From contig OX359247.1 of NCBI GenBank assembly GCA_947179485.1, positions 44,861,131 to 44,925,130 on the forward strand: a stretch of 64,000 nucleotides of DNA, in the 5' to 3' direction. Every line of letters starts with the position of its first letter. Within the stretch, counting starts at the first letter, position 1. The DNA comes from Allacma fusca. Taxonomy: Eukaryota > Arthropoda > Collembola > Symphypleona > Sminthuridae. Positions 33,840 through 45,693 of the stretch are shown here, piece after piece. The notes under the pieces were generated by a model, which saw only the letters and a program-made list of their open reading frames with translations, did no database searches and had not been told where the DNA came from. The position numbers and the translations under genes were made by a program.

Positions 33840-35611
33840 ATGGAGCCCTACGCGAGAATTTATTTAATTATTTTTTGGTTTCACGGATTTTTTCCCGTCA
33901 AAAATATTTTTAATGGAAATTATTCTTGCAGAATGTGTCACCCAACGTTCCTGCTAAGCTTAATTATACCATTTGTCCCGCTGTTACTAGTAGCGAATGT
34001 TATAGCAAGCAACAGCAACTTCTCAGTTACAAAGGGCGCCTCTGTTAATCGCCAGATCCTGATTTACATAATGTTTTCATTTCACATTGTCTTGAATATC
34101 CTGGTTCGCTTCGTAGCAATTTCGAACGTTTCAAAGGTAACTGGGCTAATTCGGAAAACTGAGTTTCTGAAGCACAGCAAAATCAAGGATTTACGAGTAC
34201 AAAAAAAGCCTTACTTGGTTATTGTTGGAATTTATTTATTATCAGGCCTGATAAGCTTTTGGTTTGATTTATACCGTAAAATTGATTGTGAACAGTCATC
34301 GGAACATGCTGCATTTGGCTTGCTGAGTGATGGTTATTTCATTCGATCTATCGTAACTATTGTTGTAGTTTATCCAATCGGCATAAGTGGAGTTTTTCCT
34401 TTGATTTTTGTTGTCATTTTTGGTCTGGAGCTACTCGAATGTCATGAATCGATTTGCATGCGATTGGTGGAGAAGCTACGATTCACACCTGACAATAAGA
34501 CAGATGGCGGAACGGAATTAGCGATAGAGGAAAAATGGGCGAAAAGCAATGGGAATCATTTCGACAGAAACTCTTTTGAGGAAGCATTTACAGTACTTAA
34601 ATCTTCATTCCGAATTTATGGCAATGTTGGAGGAGCTTTTTCACTCATCGTTGTAACCTGGAATTCCATCATCCTAATTCATTTCTTTTATTTAATTTCC
34701 ACAACCAAAGGCGATGTCATGCTTTTGTTGGATAGTTCATTATATGGAGTAAATAGTTGCTTCAGTTTATTTCTCCTGGCGCATTTTGGTAATGTATTGG
34801 CAGATGAGGTGAGTTCAATCGCATCAAGTGTTATTAGAAATATCGAAAATGAAATATAATTTTAGAGACGCTAAGAAATAGAGCAATGAATTGTAGCATT
34901 TAAAGAAACTCTTCGAAGTTAGTAATACGTAATAAACCTCGTAAGAGGCAAATACATTAAAAACCTGAAATGTGTAGGCAGCAAACATTTGCCAAAGATT
35001 TATTTATATAACTAGATTTATGTAACTTTTACTCCTAGATAAATACTAATCGCGAAATATTATGGGACGCAATTGGAACGCAACGGAAACTTCCCAAGAA
35101 TCAGAATCAGGACAGGATGGAATCGGTTAGTACACTATAACCGAACAAAACTAGACAAAATTGTATACTAATAACTAACTATTAGCACCATAAAAATATA
35201 TTATCTACACATGATAAACGCACTTCTTTACAAGTTTGATATTTTTTAAACTTCATTTACATTTTATTCCGAATCAAACATTATTTGAATGGTTTCAACG
35301 ATTTTAAGGGAAAACTTACCATCTTTTTTATACATTTTAGAGAGCCCTCGCTAAATGGGTTTATAACTGGGAATGGGAATTGACAGCTGCTAATGCCTTT
35401 CGCGTTAACCATGGAATTTTGCCAGCGGTTGGAAACAAATAATTTTTATATTTATTAGCGCATTTTACATATCATCATCAACATTATTTTATCATCCATC
35501 AATCAACAACCTGTTTTTAAATTTTAATGTACGCATGAATGAATTATTTTCCAGGTTGCAGGAACAGTGCTGACGTACTTCGTAGTATCATTCCAATTAA
35601 AAGTTGGGTGA
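33840..35611 (+). CDS. Gustatory receptor (insect-type chemoreceptor, seven transmembrane)
   Basis: Ligand-gated chemoreceptor of the arthropod Gr family, expected in the plasma membrane of taste neurons. Exons: 33840-34808, 35039-35125, 35341-35427, 35555-35611; all introns are GT/AG in phase 0 and the frame gives 399 residues. Hydrophobic helices are visible, for example FLLSLIIPFVPLLLVANVI, ILIYIMFSFHIVLNILVRF, YLVIVGIYLLSGLISF, IVTIVVVYPIGISGVFPLIF and LIVVTWNSIILIHFFYLI. The last three short exons in phase 0 and the final TYFVVSFQ motif (Gr signature TYhhhhhQF) are diagnostic. The ATG at 33840 gives a typical length. The frame stays open upstream to an acceptor-like site near 33798, so an extra N-terminal exon is possible. 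AATAAA at 35629-35634. Ligand unknown. Confidence 0.92.
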
Positions 35612-37046
35612 ATAAGTATGACATATAAAATAAATAAATTCATTGGAAATCACTACTGGCACTTATGTACACATATGCATAGTAGAAGTACTCTCCGTAA
35701 TAAATTTTGAGTTTATGCACATCCTACCTTACAGTTTCATATTACGATTATTCCGGTTTAGTTATACAAGCAGAAATTTTATATTAAAACAGGTACTAAT
35801 ACTTAAATGTCATAAATTTGTAATAAGTACAACTTTTCTCCTTGTACGAATGTACACGTGCAGTGCAGCCCATCTAATTACCACATAAATTTACAAACTA
35901 TATTTCTGATGGTGAGAAGTGAGCGTGTGAAATATTGAACGAATTTCACATGCTTATTAACTCTTACCCGATGACGTCAGCGGAGTGATTGCTGTTAAAA
36001 ATTATTAATGAAAGCTGCTGCATTTTTTCCGACAGTGAAAACTGCCATTCTGAATTGAACATTTTGAAAAATAAACATCCACAAACCAAACAATACAGTG
36101 AAATCTAATGAAAAAGGCATGTGTATAACAGCAAATTTTACTTACACGCGGTAAAATTACAAATACCAGGAAATGTTTGGCTGGCAAATAACTTCTTTAG
36201 AGTATACAAATGATAGTCAAAATACTTTATTGTCGAAATTTCAGCACCGAATATAGGTGACTTTCAGAAGGAATCAAAAGAAATAATGTAATCCAAGGTA
36301 ACGTTTATGTTACACACATACTCAGAATGCTCTCCCTGAAAACTGACTGTACTTGATGTTAGAGAAAATATCATAAATTCGAGTCATTGTTTAAATCAAA
36401 ATAACAAATTCAAAATACACACTACGCTCAATCAGCTATAAACGTACAATCATTTTTAGCCGTCGCACGCGGAACCTTATTCAACAATTAGTTGTTATGA
36501 GACTATACTTGAGATACTAGACAATCCTATGAAAATACGAACGTACATTATGCATTTGTTTCATACAATTACTTAGCAAACTTGATATTAAATATCCACT
36601 AATTAATTGAATTACCTACACATTCTAATTTAAATATAGCTGATCTCCATCAAGTAACTACAGCTTACTGGTAGCAGCAATTTTCACGTTATTAAAGTAC
36701 GACTGAGACAATTGGAACCTTAATCATCAATAAAATATAGATCTATTTCAAATGGTTAGGAAGGAGTAAAAAGCAAGAATACAAAAACACCATATCATTT
36801 TGAAATACAATTATGTAATGAAGGACTCTCGTGTCCAATAAAAATACTGCATACATGACCCTAATTACAAGATTAAATAATGGTTGCCTCCCCCTAGCGA
36901 TTTTGAAAGATTACAAATAGCTATTATCACAATTTATTTCAAAGTTATAATTCATTCTAATTTGAATAGCAAAATCCAGTCCACCACAAATACTCCAAAC
37001 TATTGGATATGTCCTTACATACGGCAAACTGTCCCTAGAATTGTTT
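35612..37046. other. Gene-less stretch
   Basis: No gene recognised between the gustatory receptor and the SMIM13-like gene. It likely contains the 3' untranslated part of the SMIM13-like gene; a candidate AATAAA on the minus strand lies at 36933-36938. Confidence 0.5.
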
Positions 37047-37277
37047 TCAACTTGTCTCCCTATGCCTTGAAATCCGACGACGGGGTTGACTTGGCCTAGG
37101 AGCTGGTGGTTCAGCAATATTATTATCACTCCCTCGGCCCAGTAACTCCCGAATAAATGTAAAATGTGACAAATACAACTTCCAAACTATATACCACAGT
37201 AAAGCAACAAAAAGGAATATAAAAATGATTGCTACCACGATGGAGGATACTGTAGCTAACACCTGCGAAGTATCCAT
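37047..37277 (-). CDS. Small integral membrane protein 13-like (SMIM13 family)
   Basis: A 76-residue single-exon frame. An N-terminal membrane helix (IVVAIIFIFLFVALLWYIVW, about residues 13-32) is followed by the conserved LYLSHFTFIRELLG segment, which matches the WYFVWHLFLSKFKFLRELVG region of vertebrate SMIM13. The remainder is a short polar tail rich in Pro and Arg. Length (vertebrate form about 90 residues) and layout fit the family. Function is unknown; topology suggests a single-pass membrane protein with a basic tail. It lies about 130 bp downstream of the UPF0538 gene on the same strand. Confidence 0.85.
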   Translation of the reverse strand: MDTSQVLATVSSIVVAIIFIFLFVALLWYIVWKLYLSHFTFIRELLGRGSDNNIAEPPAPRPSQPRRRISRHRETS

Positions 37278-37408
37278 GATGGAAAAGATCTACAGTGAAT
37301 AGTAATTACAAATAAGTATCTTGTACAGAGGGTTCAGTATAGCAAATCTCGAAGTTCCTACTTCAAATATCAGTTCGTCCTTACTATAGTAATCTTAATT
37401 GTCAGTAG

Positions 37409-37988
37409 TTAATTTACTTCCGGTTTATTTTTTTTATACTCTAAATAATCATTTCTTCTAAAATAAGAAATTTCCGTTTCGTTCTTGACACCCTGGAGAG
37501 CTAAACTTAAATTGTCTTGTAGGATGAGCTTGTCGTCGTCCTCAGTGTTGATCAAGGGATCGTTCGTCTTCAGCCCAAATGCTTGGTACTCGATCTGAAA
37601 GAACAAAATATTTACACAGGTCCTCTACTTACAAGACTGATAGACCCAACAAACACTTCCAACCCCAAATCAACTCATTCATTCCTAAACACCACCCAAC
37701 ACAATCCATCACAAAAATTATCAGCTTTAATCCCGTCAACTGACTCACCTTAAAACAGTCATACGCAAAGTTTTTAAATGGCGGAGGGAGAGACGAATTC
37801 TTCACAGATTTGGCCACGATCTCAGTCAATTCCTTCAGGGTCAGAGTGTCCAGGTCAATATTTCGAACCACGACTGGCTTCCAATTACGGAACTCAAAGG
37901 AACGAATTAGTCGGATCGTCAAAGTGGCCCCTCTGTCAACGGTGTCATCCACAGTTCTAACCTCGCCCTGCGATCCACTTGCATCCAT
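37409..37988 (-). CDS. UPF0538 protein, C2orf76 homologue
   Basis: Two exons (37749-37988 and 37409-37594) joined in phase 0 give 141 residues. Conserved family features: LTIRLIRSFEFRNWKPVV near the N-terminus, LPPPFKNFAYDCFK at the exon border, then DDDKLILQD and ETEISYFRRNDYLEYKKNKP at the end, corresponding to the VRLIRSFEHRNFKP, LPPPFRNYKYD and ETEIAFFCEEDYKNYKANP regions of vertebrate C2orf76. The family has no assigned biochemical role; the fold is probably ubiquitin-like. The N-terminal 20 residues are extra and acidic. The donor GTGAGT and acceptor TTTCAG are canonical. Confidence 0.92.
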
Positions 37989-40918
37989 TAAATGCTCTGG
38001 TAGTTTACAAACACTGAAACTGGGGAAAAAAACTATAATAATTTCATATTATTCAACTTTCCTACTAATTAAATGGTTACGAATTCTCTGTAACACAGAA
38101 ATTCAAGGAATTGCAGCATACAAAATCCAGCACACATTTTATATAAATATTCTACGCCTTATCTATGCTCAAACAACTTCCTAGTTTTTTATCTAACAAA
38201 AAAAAAATTAGAAAAATATCAATATCAGCCATAACATGAGAGAAGTAAATACTATTATCTTACTTTTAAAAATTATTATCTATATAATACCAATTAGGTT
38301 ATGTGTACATTCAAACTAGCTAAATTTCAACTGACCTGTTTTTAACTGCACACTTCCCTATTTCAAATTCTTGGGTAGTAATTCAAAACTGCTATTTTAT
38401 TATAAATATTTATTATTGCTCGACTCAAAATAATATCTGCTCCGTTTGGCTCAAGAAATGGCTTAAAGGTGACCCTGCATTATCGTGTTGTTATCCTCTG
38501 TCTATATGTACAGAGCCCGAGTCAGCTGGGTTTGTAATATGCGTTTGAAATATGACCACACGAGATGTTCAGCTTTTAGTCTCGTTCCTTCCGCATGTTC
38601 TGCGTTTAGGGGCGAAGTGGAACGAAAGCCTTGCATTACTCACTGATTTGAATTAGGTCAAAAGTAGAGTAAATATTCAAAGTGAAACATATGTCCATGG
38701 AGGGCTGACATGACTCAAATTTATTTAAATTTAAATTTATTTGTTTATTTTTCGATACATGAAACTGATTATCCCGTATTATCACTAAAAAAATCTTCTA
38801 ACACACATCCTGTGCTCAAGTAATCATTGGAGATCTCTTATCTTATGCTTGTTGGCAAGACCTTTGAAATTGTAACAAGGGAACGTTTTGATTTAATTTT
38901 GAAAGAGTAGAAGATTAATTTTTAGCATGACCCATTCCCAAAAAACTGCTGACTTTACCCTATTTCCTTGACTGCTTTATTGAAGGTTTTTGAGTCAGGG
39001 GGACGAAACTTTGGAGGGGTGGAATGAATGAAAATTTACTCAAAATGGAATAATTTTTGCGATTGTCCCTTCGAGTATGATGGGTCGAGTATTAACTGTA
39101 TATTATTTCATAGCTGATCGTAAGGAGTTACTGAATATTCTTCACTTATTTATGGATGCTTACAGAAAAATGTAGAAAATACTTTTTAAAAACAATTTCC
39201 CAAACGACAGGTCTGATTAGTTAGTTAATAGTTAGACAAACGGATCGCAGAACTTTAATTAATTTACCCATTTTTGATTTTGTTTTTGGCTCGGATATGA
39301 AAACAATCTTCGGGAAAAGTCTGCTCGTGTAAACTTTGGAGAGGACTTGGCTCTTCTCAGGATTGAAACTGTAGTATTAAGTGAACAGGCCAACTGCGCT
39401 GGAATATTACTGTTTGTTAAGAAAACTATGAATTTTTACATAATTGAAGACTATATTGTTGATTTATTATCAGAGTATGGTCATAGCATACACTTCCCTA
39501 TGAGATCCCCTTTTTAAGATTTTGTCCTTTAGTAATAAAAATATGTGGATACATTCCCGTTCACCCGTTAATTTTAATCCTTATAGGCGTACAGGGGAAG
39601 ATAGAGTGTCTTAAATGGAACGTTTTCCCGTTGTAAGTCCTTGAATGGGGGGCATTTATTCACTTTACTGTAAAGGATTGGAACAAGCTGTGCGGTGGCT
39701 GTAAAATGTCGCATTTTAAAGTACTACAGTAGACGACGTGAATTTGTAGTAGCAATTTTGAAGTGGACACTGAAGTTCAGAGCAAATGTAGAGAAGTCGG
39801 AACGTCTGTCTCAAAATAGCTTGACGGCTAAGCGACGGGGGTTTTAAGAGACACAATAGTTTTAGCGTTCGTTTGGTCTGTCTCAAAATAGCTCGGGTCT
39901 TTTAGAGGGGGTTAAAGAGGTTCAATAGGTTTAGTGTTTTGTTGGATCTTCTGAATATCTGTCTCAAGATAGTTTGATTTTCTTAGGATTGTTCAAGGGG
40001 CTTAAAATGCTTAGCGTTCCTTTGGCCATTCAAATACAATGCTTAAAAATTGTTGAGTTGAGAGAAATACTTCAGTAGAATTCATCCTGGGCTTACAAAT
40101 CTAGCATTTAAAGGTGATCAGATAAGTACAGTGATGCTTCATCAGTAAAATGCGGGCTTTGAGGCAATAAAATGTGGATCCGGAGGATTTTATGTGTGCT
40201 GTACAAATATTTATAGGATTTATCATAAAAAGAATCCATAATACGTGTTGTAAATTATGTAAATCAAATTTGCCAAGATCATGTCATTTTTTACGTGCTA
40301 GCTGACGAAGACTCTGTTATAAACTTTTAGTGTGTTTTGTACACTTTTTCTATACCCCTTTGTCTAGTCTTCCATTTTCACCCATTCGTTTCCAGATTTT
40401 AAAAAAAATTTCGTTGACCTAGCTCAAAAATTGAATTCATAATCAACCGATTATTGTTTTAAAAAGTTTTTTCTCAAAGGTATGTATCTTGATGTTGTGT
40501 GCAGAAAATTTGATTGGCTTTCCAGGGAATCACTCAGACCTCTACGTAGGTCCTACAAATATGTGACGGAAGATTGAACCAGGGAAAAGATATTTACCCT
40601 TTCAAATCTCCAAATCCTATGGCAATGAATTTGATTTATTTTGCAAAATTAACGGAAGCCGGACATGACGAATAAATCTACAAAACACGAGGATTTAATA
40701 CGATTTACGGTTACATTCATAACAGTTTGTGAAGCATGGACTGAAAATGTGGAGGAGAAGAAAGACCACAAAAATACGAAAACCTTAAATTAAACATCTA
40801 CATAAAAAGTTTACATTTGTATTTAATTATATATATATATAATTAATGTAAGTATATATTTAATTGATCATATAATAGTTACTACACGATGGTAACTACA
40901 CTACTTATTAGTATCATT
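37989..40918. other. Gene-less stretch with a degenerate tandem repeat
   Basis: About 2.9 kb without a recognised gene. Apart from the three-copy repeat at 39806-40024 it is AT-rich unique-looking sequence. The start presumably includes the promoter of the C2orf76 homologue and the end the 3' untranslated region of the HSPA12-like gene. Confidence 0.5.
39806..40024 (+). repeat. Degenerate tandem repeat, three copies of about 70-80 bp
   Basis: Three successive units begin CTGTCTCAAAATAGCT (39806), CTGTCTCAAAATAGCT (about 39879) and CTGTCTCAAGATAGTT (about 39960). They share a middle part resembling GGGGGTTTTAAGAG and a tail resembling TTTAGCGTTCGTTTGG. Copies have drifted considerably. Confidence 0.75.
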
Positions 40919-43900
40919 TTAAATAAAATCAATAACGACTCGATGTACTACACTGTCTCGATCCACTGCCATAACAATCAATTCACTGGCCCGACAGGAC
41001 AAAATTAAATCAATCTCTTGCCAGGTTTTTGTCGACTCAAAACGAAGCTCGCAGCATTTAACGACGGATTTGTCCGTGACCAGCTAAAATCCCATGAAAA
41101 ATAGGGAATAATTAGTTTCAGTCTCTTTATGTGTGACGGTGAAAAAAGTCACATACAACAAACTTATTGATTCAGCATTTATTAGAGCAATGACACTTGA
41201 CATATATGCAGTAATCCAAAGAAACATACCTTGGGCACAGAGGAAGACGAGGATTTAAATAAAGGCAAGACAAGGCAACTTTGTCCGGGCTGAGCTCCAA
41301 CGTAAGACCTCTTGTTTATTACAGAATTAATTTCCATTTCTTGATCGTATTTAATGAGCGTGTCCCAAGCATCGGCACACCAAGTTTTCCCATCCTTCAC
41401 AATTTTCTTTTCTATAAATTAATTCATGGAGACATAATATTACATATAATGACATCCTTAAAGCCTACCACAAAATATAATAAACCCAAATGATTGCACT
41501 CCACAATAATATTAATAATATACAAAGATCGTTATATAAATTTACCCGCAGGATGCACTTCCACATCGAATGGTGTCATTACCCCAACTCCAATGGAAAA
41601 TGGCGATTTAATAACTAATTTTGGTTGAATATTTGGCATTAAAGATAGCGTGGCTCCTTGCAGAACCCCATTTGAGAATTCCTATATTGACAATAAATAA
41701 ACAATATCCTCTCGTAAGCTTATGCTAGTATGTAGTATGGTCACTCAATTTATAAACCAAAATCAAATCCGAAATAGCTACCTTAGGCATAACCAAGTTC
41801 ACCGCAGGAAACCTCGAAGTAATGGATTCCTTCAGAAATTTACATTTAGCGAATCCTCCCGTCAGGACAATATTTGTAAACTCATGTTTACTCAAAATGG
41901 ATTCAATCTTATGAACAATACAGTCCAAAGTTGGCTTCAGGATTAGTTTCATTTCATCTTCAGAGATGCAAAGAGCCCCATTATCATTCCAAAGGACGCC
42001 CGTATTTTGTTCTTCGAGGCATTCGGATACCTTCAAGCCAAACAATTTCTTGTAAAAACATATAATTTTTGAGAGCACAAAGTGGGCGGGATTACATGAC
42101 TTCGGGGATTACATGACTTCGCCCAAGATCCCTGAAAATTTATTTTATGTAAATATAATTTAAAGCATCTTTTAAAATACCTGCATCCCAGTATAGCCAT
42201 GGAATTCATGTACAAAGCTGTAAGGCAGAAAGACGAATGCACTGGATTGAACGGTCAGACTTCCATCAAATTTACATTTTGCTTTCTCAAAATTCCTCAG
42301 CAACTCAATCCAGCCCGGACGATATTTGGCTTTGTAATAAAGCATGAACTCACGACTCACTACTTGGGTCAGATAAGTCTCAAAGTTTGATTCAGGGGCT
42401 GAATATAATAATTAAATAATCATCCATACATGTACAATGTAGATACATAAATATTTAATAGATTCCAGAACCTTTAAAACGTTTAACAGTGAAAGCATTC
42501 ATAATATGGTAACTCACTTGGGAAGGACAAGCTCTTTGACTCCAGCGTTTGAGTCATGTTCCCAAAGTTTCGACTGAAGCCGCTGTAGTGCATAAATGCG
42601 CCTCCCACGTCTACCGCTAAGAAATTGTCATCTGTTGAGAATTAAAAAAATAGGAATATTAATTCATCATGCTCTATCATATTGTGGGCAGATTTTGCTA
42701 ATTTAAAAATTGGGTAGATATATTTTTACAAATGCTCCAATTACATTGCCCACACATTGATGCGAACAAAGCAGCCGCCATGGGATCTTCGATTAGATTC
42801 ACTCCATCCGTCCCTTTCACCACGCCGCTCTGATCAATCAATATTCAAAAAAAGATTTAAATAGACCGTCCAACTCATTAGCATGGTATTATTCCTTAAT
42901 TAATTATCTAGCTATTTATTACTACTACATGTTTATCTTTGGAAAATCCTTCAACGTTTCCTGTACAGGAAATTGTAATAATTCCAGGAACGCATATGTA
43001 TCTGTAGTTCCAAGTTCCAACGTTACGACAACAAAACCAGAAGTTTCAAGAAACATTAATGCAAGTCATAATGACTAAAAATACACACACTAATGCTAGA
43101 TCTTTAAAGGTATTATTATCTCTCTCTCTCTCTCTCTCAACGGAAATTCCAAACAATTTCACGTAATGTTATTGGAGTTGCCAGTTGTGCTGAATGTTTA
43201 AAAAAAATGTAAGGTTAAATTTTAACTGACAATAAGCATATGTATTAAAAACTGCAGTTATATTAATAGGTAAATGCATGTGTCGGACAATTAATTGTAA
43301 GTAGTGTGATCGCACATAGGGTAGTAATTACATCATTTCTAAGAATTTGACTGCATGTAGTTGCATATATGACCATATCCTACAGAGTGTAATAATTTGC
43401 GAGGTAAGAGAATTTGTCCCAACATTAGATTGCATAGTTACACATCTAAAAAGTACACGTAGAGATTTGTAGTTACGTTATTTATGAACACATGGAAGCG
43501 CGTGTAAAAAATTAAATTAGGTTTACCTTGTATGCAGCCTCACGGATGCATTGCCGGGAATGAGTGTTCCAGCTCGTGGGGATTGTTATGAGCCACTCCA
43601 AGTGTTCATCTATGTGATCCAGCATTAAATTCAGCATCATTTTTAGAATTCGCTCAAAAAATGACTCATTCTTATTTATAAAATTTTGAAGGAACTATCT
43701 ACTTACTACATCAGAAGGAATTTATTATACATAGTACGTAAGATTCCGCACGCACATAAAACATTACCGAAACCACGACACCCATGAGTAATGGCACGTG
43801 TCTACTGTCCACGGACAGGATGCTTTTAGTACGAGGCATATATGTATGTACATAGATATAATTATTATGGGTATCTATCTGCAGGTAAAATTGAATATCT

Positions 43901-45693
43901 ACCTTTGTGGAAGGCATTGAAAAATTTCGATCGAATCTGTCCTAAGGCAGCCCTGCCAAAGAAATTGACGAGAGCTGTGACTAACTGAACGAAATCCATC
44001 TCATCATCCACGGAGTCCAATGTGTAGGGGAATGTGAGAAGTTTGGCGGCTTCTGAGTCCATCTGTAGAAACTCTCGCCATTGGCTGACAAATGTGCCGC
44101 ATGAACTCTGACCCCGTCTCTCCATATAAGTGTCCAAAGCTTCCTGCCCAACTTTGGTGGAGGCACAGTTGACAATTAGGGGCTGATTCTCAGCCTGAGA
44201 TAAGTTCTTGGTATGATTATCAAAGGAGGTTAGGATCCATGAGGGGATTTTGTGGAAGCAATTATCTGGGAAATTCCCCCAAGAGACACCAATCATTACC
44301 TGACAATGTATGAGTCCCACCAAAAAAGAATGTACGGAAACAGCTCATTATGTATACATATCTACAGGTTTGATAAAATAAATATCTACCTCCGGACCAA
44401 CTTCCAATATGAACCACATTGGGATCCCCATGGAACCAGTACGAAAAGCCACTCGATCGACTTCCCAAGTCCAAGGAAATGATCCATTTCGTGGGCTTGG
44501 GCTGGTGTTTATCTTCATCCTCATTTGCATTCACTCCTCTGTACTCCAAATCACTCTGACTCTTATGCACGGCCCCATTCACCTGCGCGGAATGCAATAC
44601 GCTTAATCAATTTTCACCTTCATTGAACTTGCATTGTATTGTGTATGGAGTGTCATATACAAATGAAAAAAAAGAAAGGTATCAATCGAAATTATCTGAA
44701 CTTGGGCTGACCTGAGCTCACTTGAGCTATTAAAAAAAAAAAGTTAAAGACATCATTTACAAGAAATTAACCCTACAACTCTTTCACCCAATCATTGCCA
44801 CAATGCTTGATAAAATGCAAATCCCCTCGAAACAATTACATATTATTGCATTAATAAAACAGTTAAATTGACACTTGCATATATATGAACCAAATCTTGG
44901 AGTTCAATCAAGTAATAAAAGCTACACCCTGTCCTCACTCGCAGTGTAGACGTTCAATATTGTAAACACCCTTGAGGAAACAATCGCAATGGATTTGTAA
45001 GTATCTGTGCAACCTAATAGTAATCATCCCACCTGCACATTATCAAGTACGGAGATGTACTCAATAGAATTATTCCGTTGACTGGGAGTTTCCGGCCGAT
45101 CATTTAAACTGAGACCACTGCTACAGCAACGGTCATCCTCATCCACATCTTCATCATCCTCAAATTCAATCACTCCTTCATTGATGGCCTGGCATGGAAT
45201 ACTTTGCTTCTGGGACTGAGGCACGTGAATGATTATCTTCTCATGACTACTTCCCAATGAGCTCTGACCCTCGTTTAGCCCATCCTGGGATGAGGCATTG
45301 GACGAAGACTCGAGCAATTCTTGACAAAACCCTCGGAAACTTTCTCGAACGGCAGAGTTCCTCCTTTAACATGAGACCCAAACATAAATTACAACTTTTA
45401 CGCTATTCCTTCACAACCATACGCATATTTTATTATTCAATTTCCTGGCTTTATTGTTATTCAACGACAAAGGTGATACTTTCAAGATGTAACATGTAAG
45501 TATCTATGTATATACATACATAGGTACTGTGTATAGTGCCAACTCCTGAGAACTTATTATGATTACTTTTTAATATGTTCGTTAAAGTCTCACCAAATAT
45601 TGACGTCCGTTTCAAACTCATCGCTTGAGTCAGACCGAACATATTTATTTACTGCTTGGACCGGGATCTTGACACTTGCAATGGGAGAGGGAC
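40919..45693 (-). CDS. HSPA12-like (Hsp70 superfamily) ATPase-domain exons
   Basis: This is the well-supported core of the larger model. It belongs to the HSPA12 branch of the Hsp70/actin superfamily, which in vertebrates is implicated in cell signalling rather than classic chaperoning and lacks a standard peptide-binding domain. The domain ends at 40919 without an Hsp70 lid or EEVD tail, as usual for this branch. The exons at 45594-45693 and 45033-45363 precede the fold and encode acidic, Ser-rich sequence (INEGVIEFEDDEDVDEDDR). One junction, between 43903 and 43680, is unresolved: the phase of the donor AAAG|gtagat matches no obvious acceptor, so a short exon may be missing. The loop residues deviate from Hsp70 consensus. 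Confidence 0.88.

Noticed and set aside
43711-43917. Possible extra HSPA12 exon near 43740-43830
   Set aside because: It could bridge the unresolved 43903-to-43680 junction, but its frame and residues do not resemble the expected HSPA12 segment.
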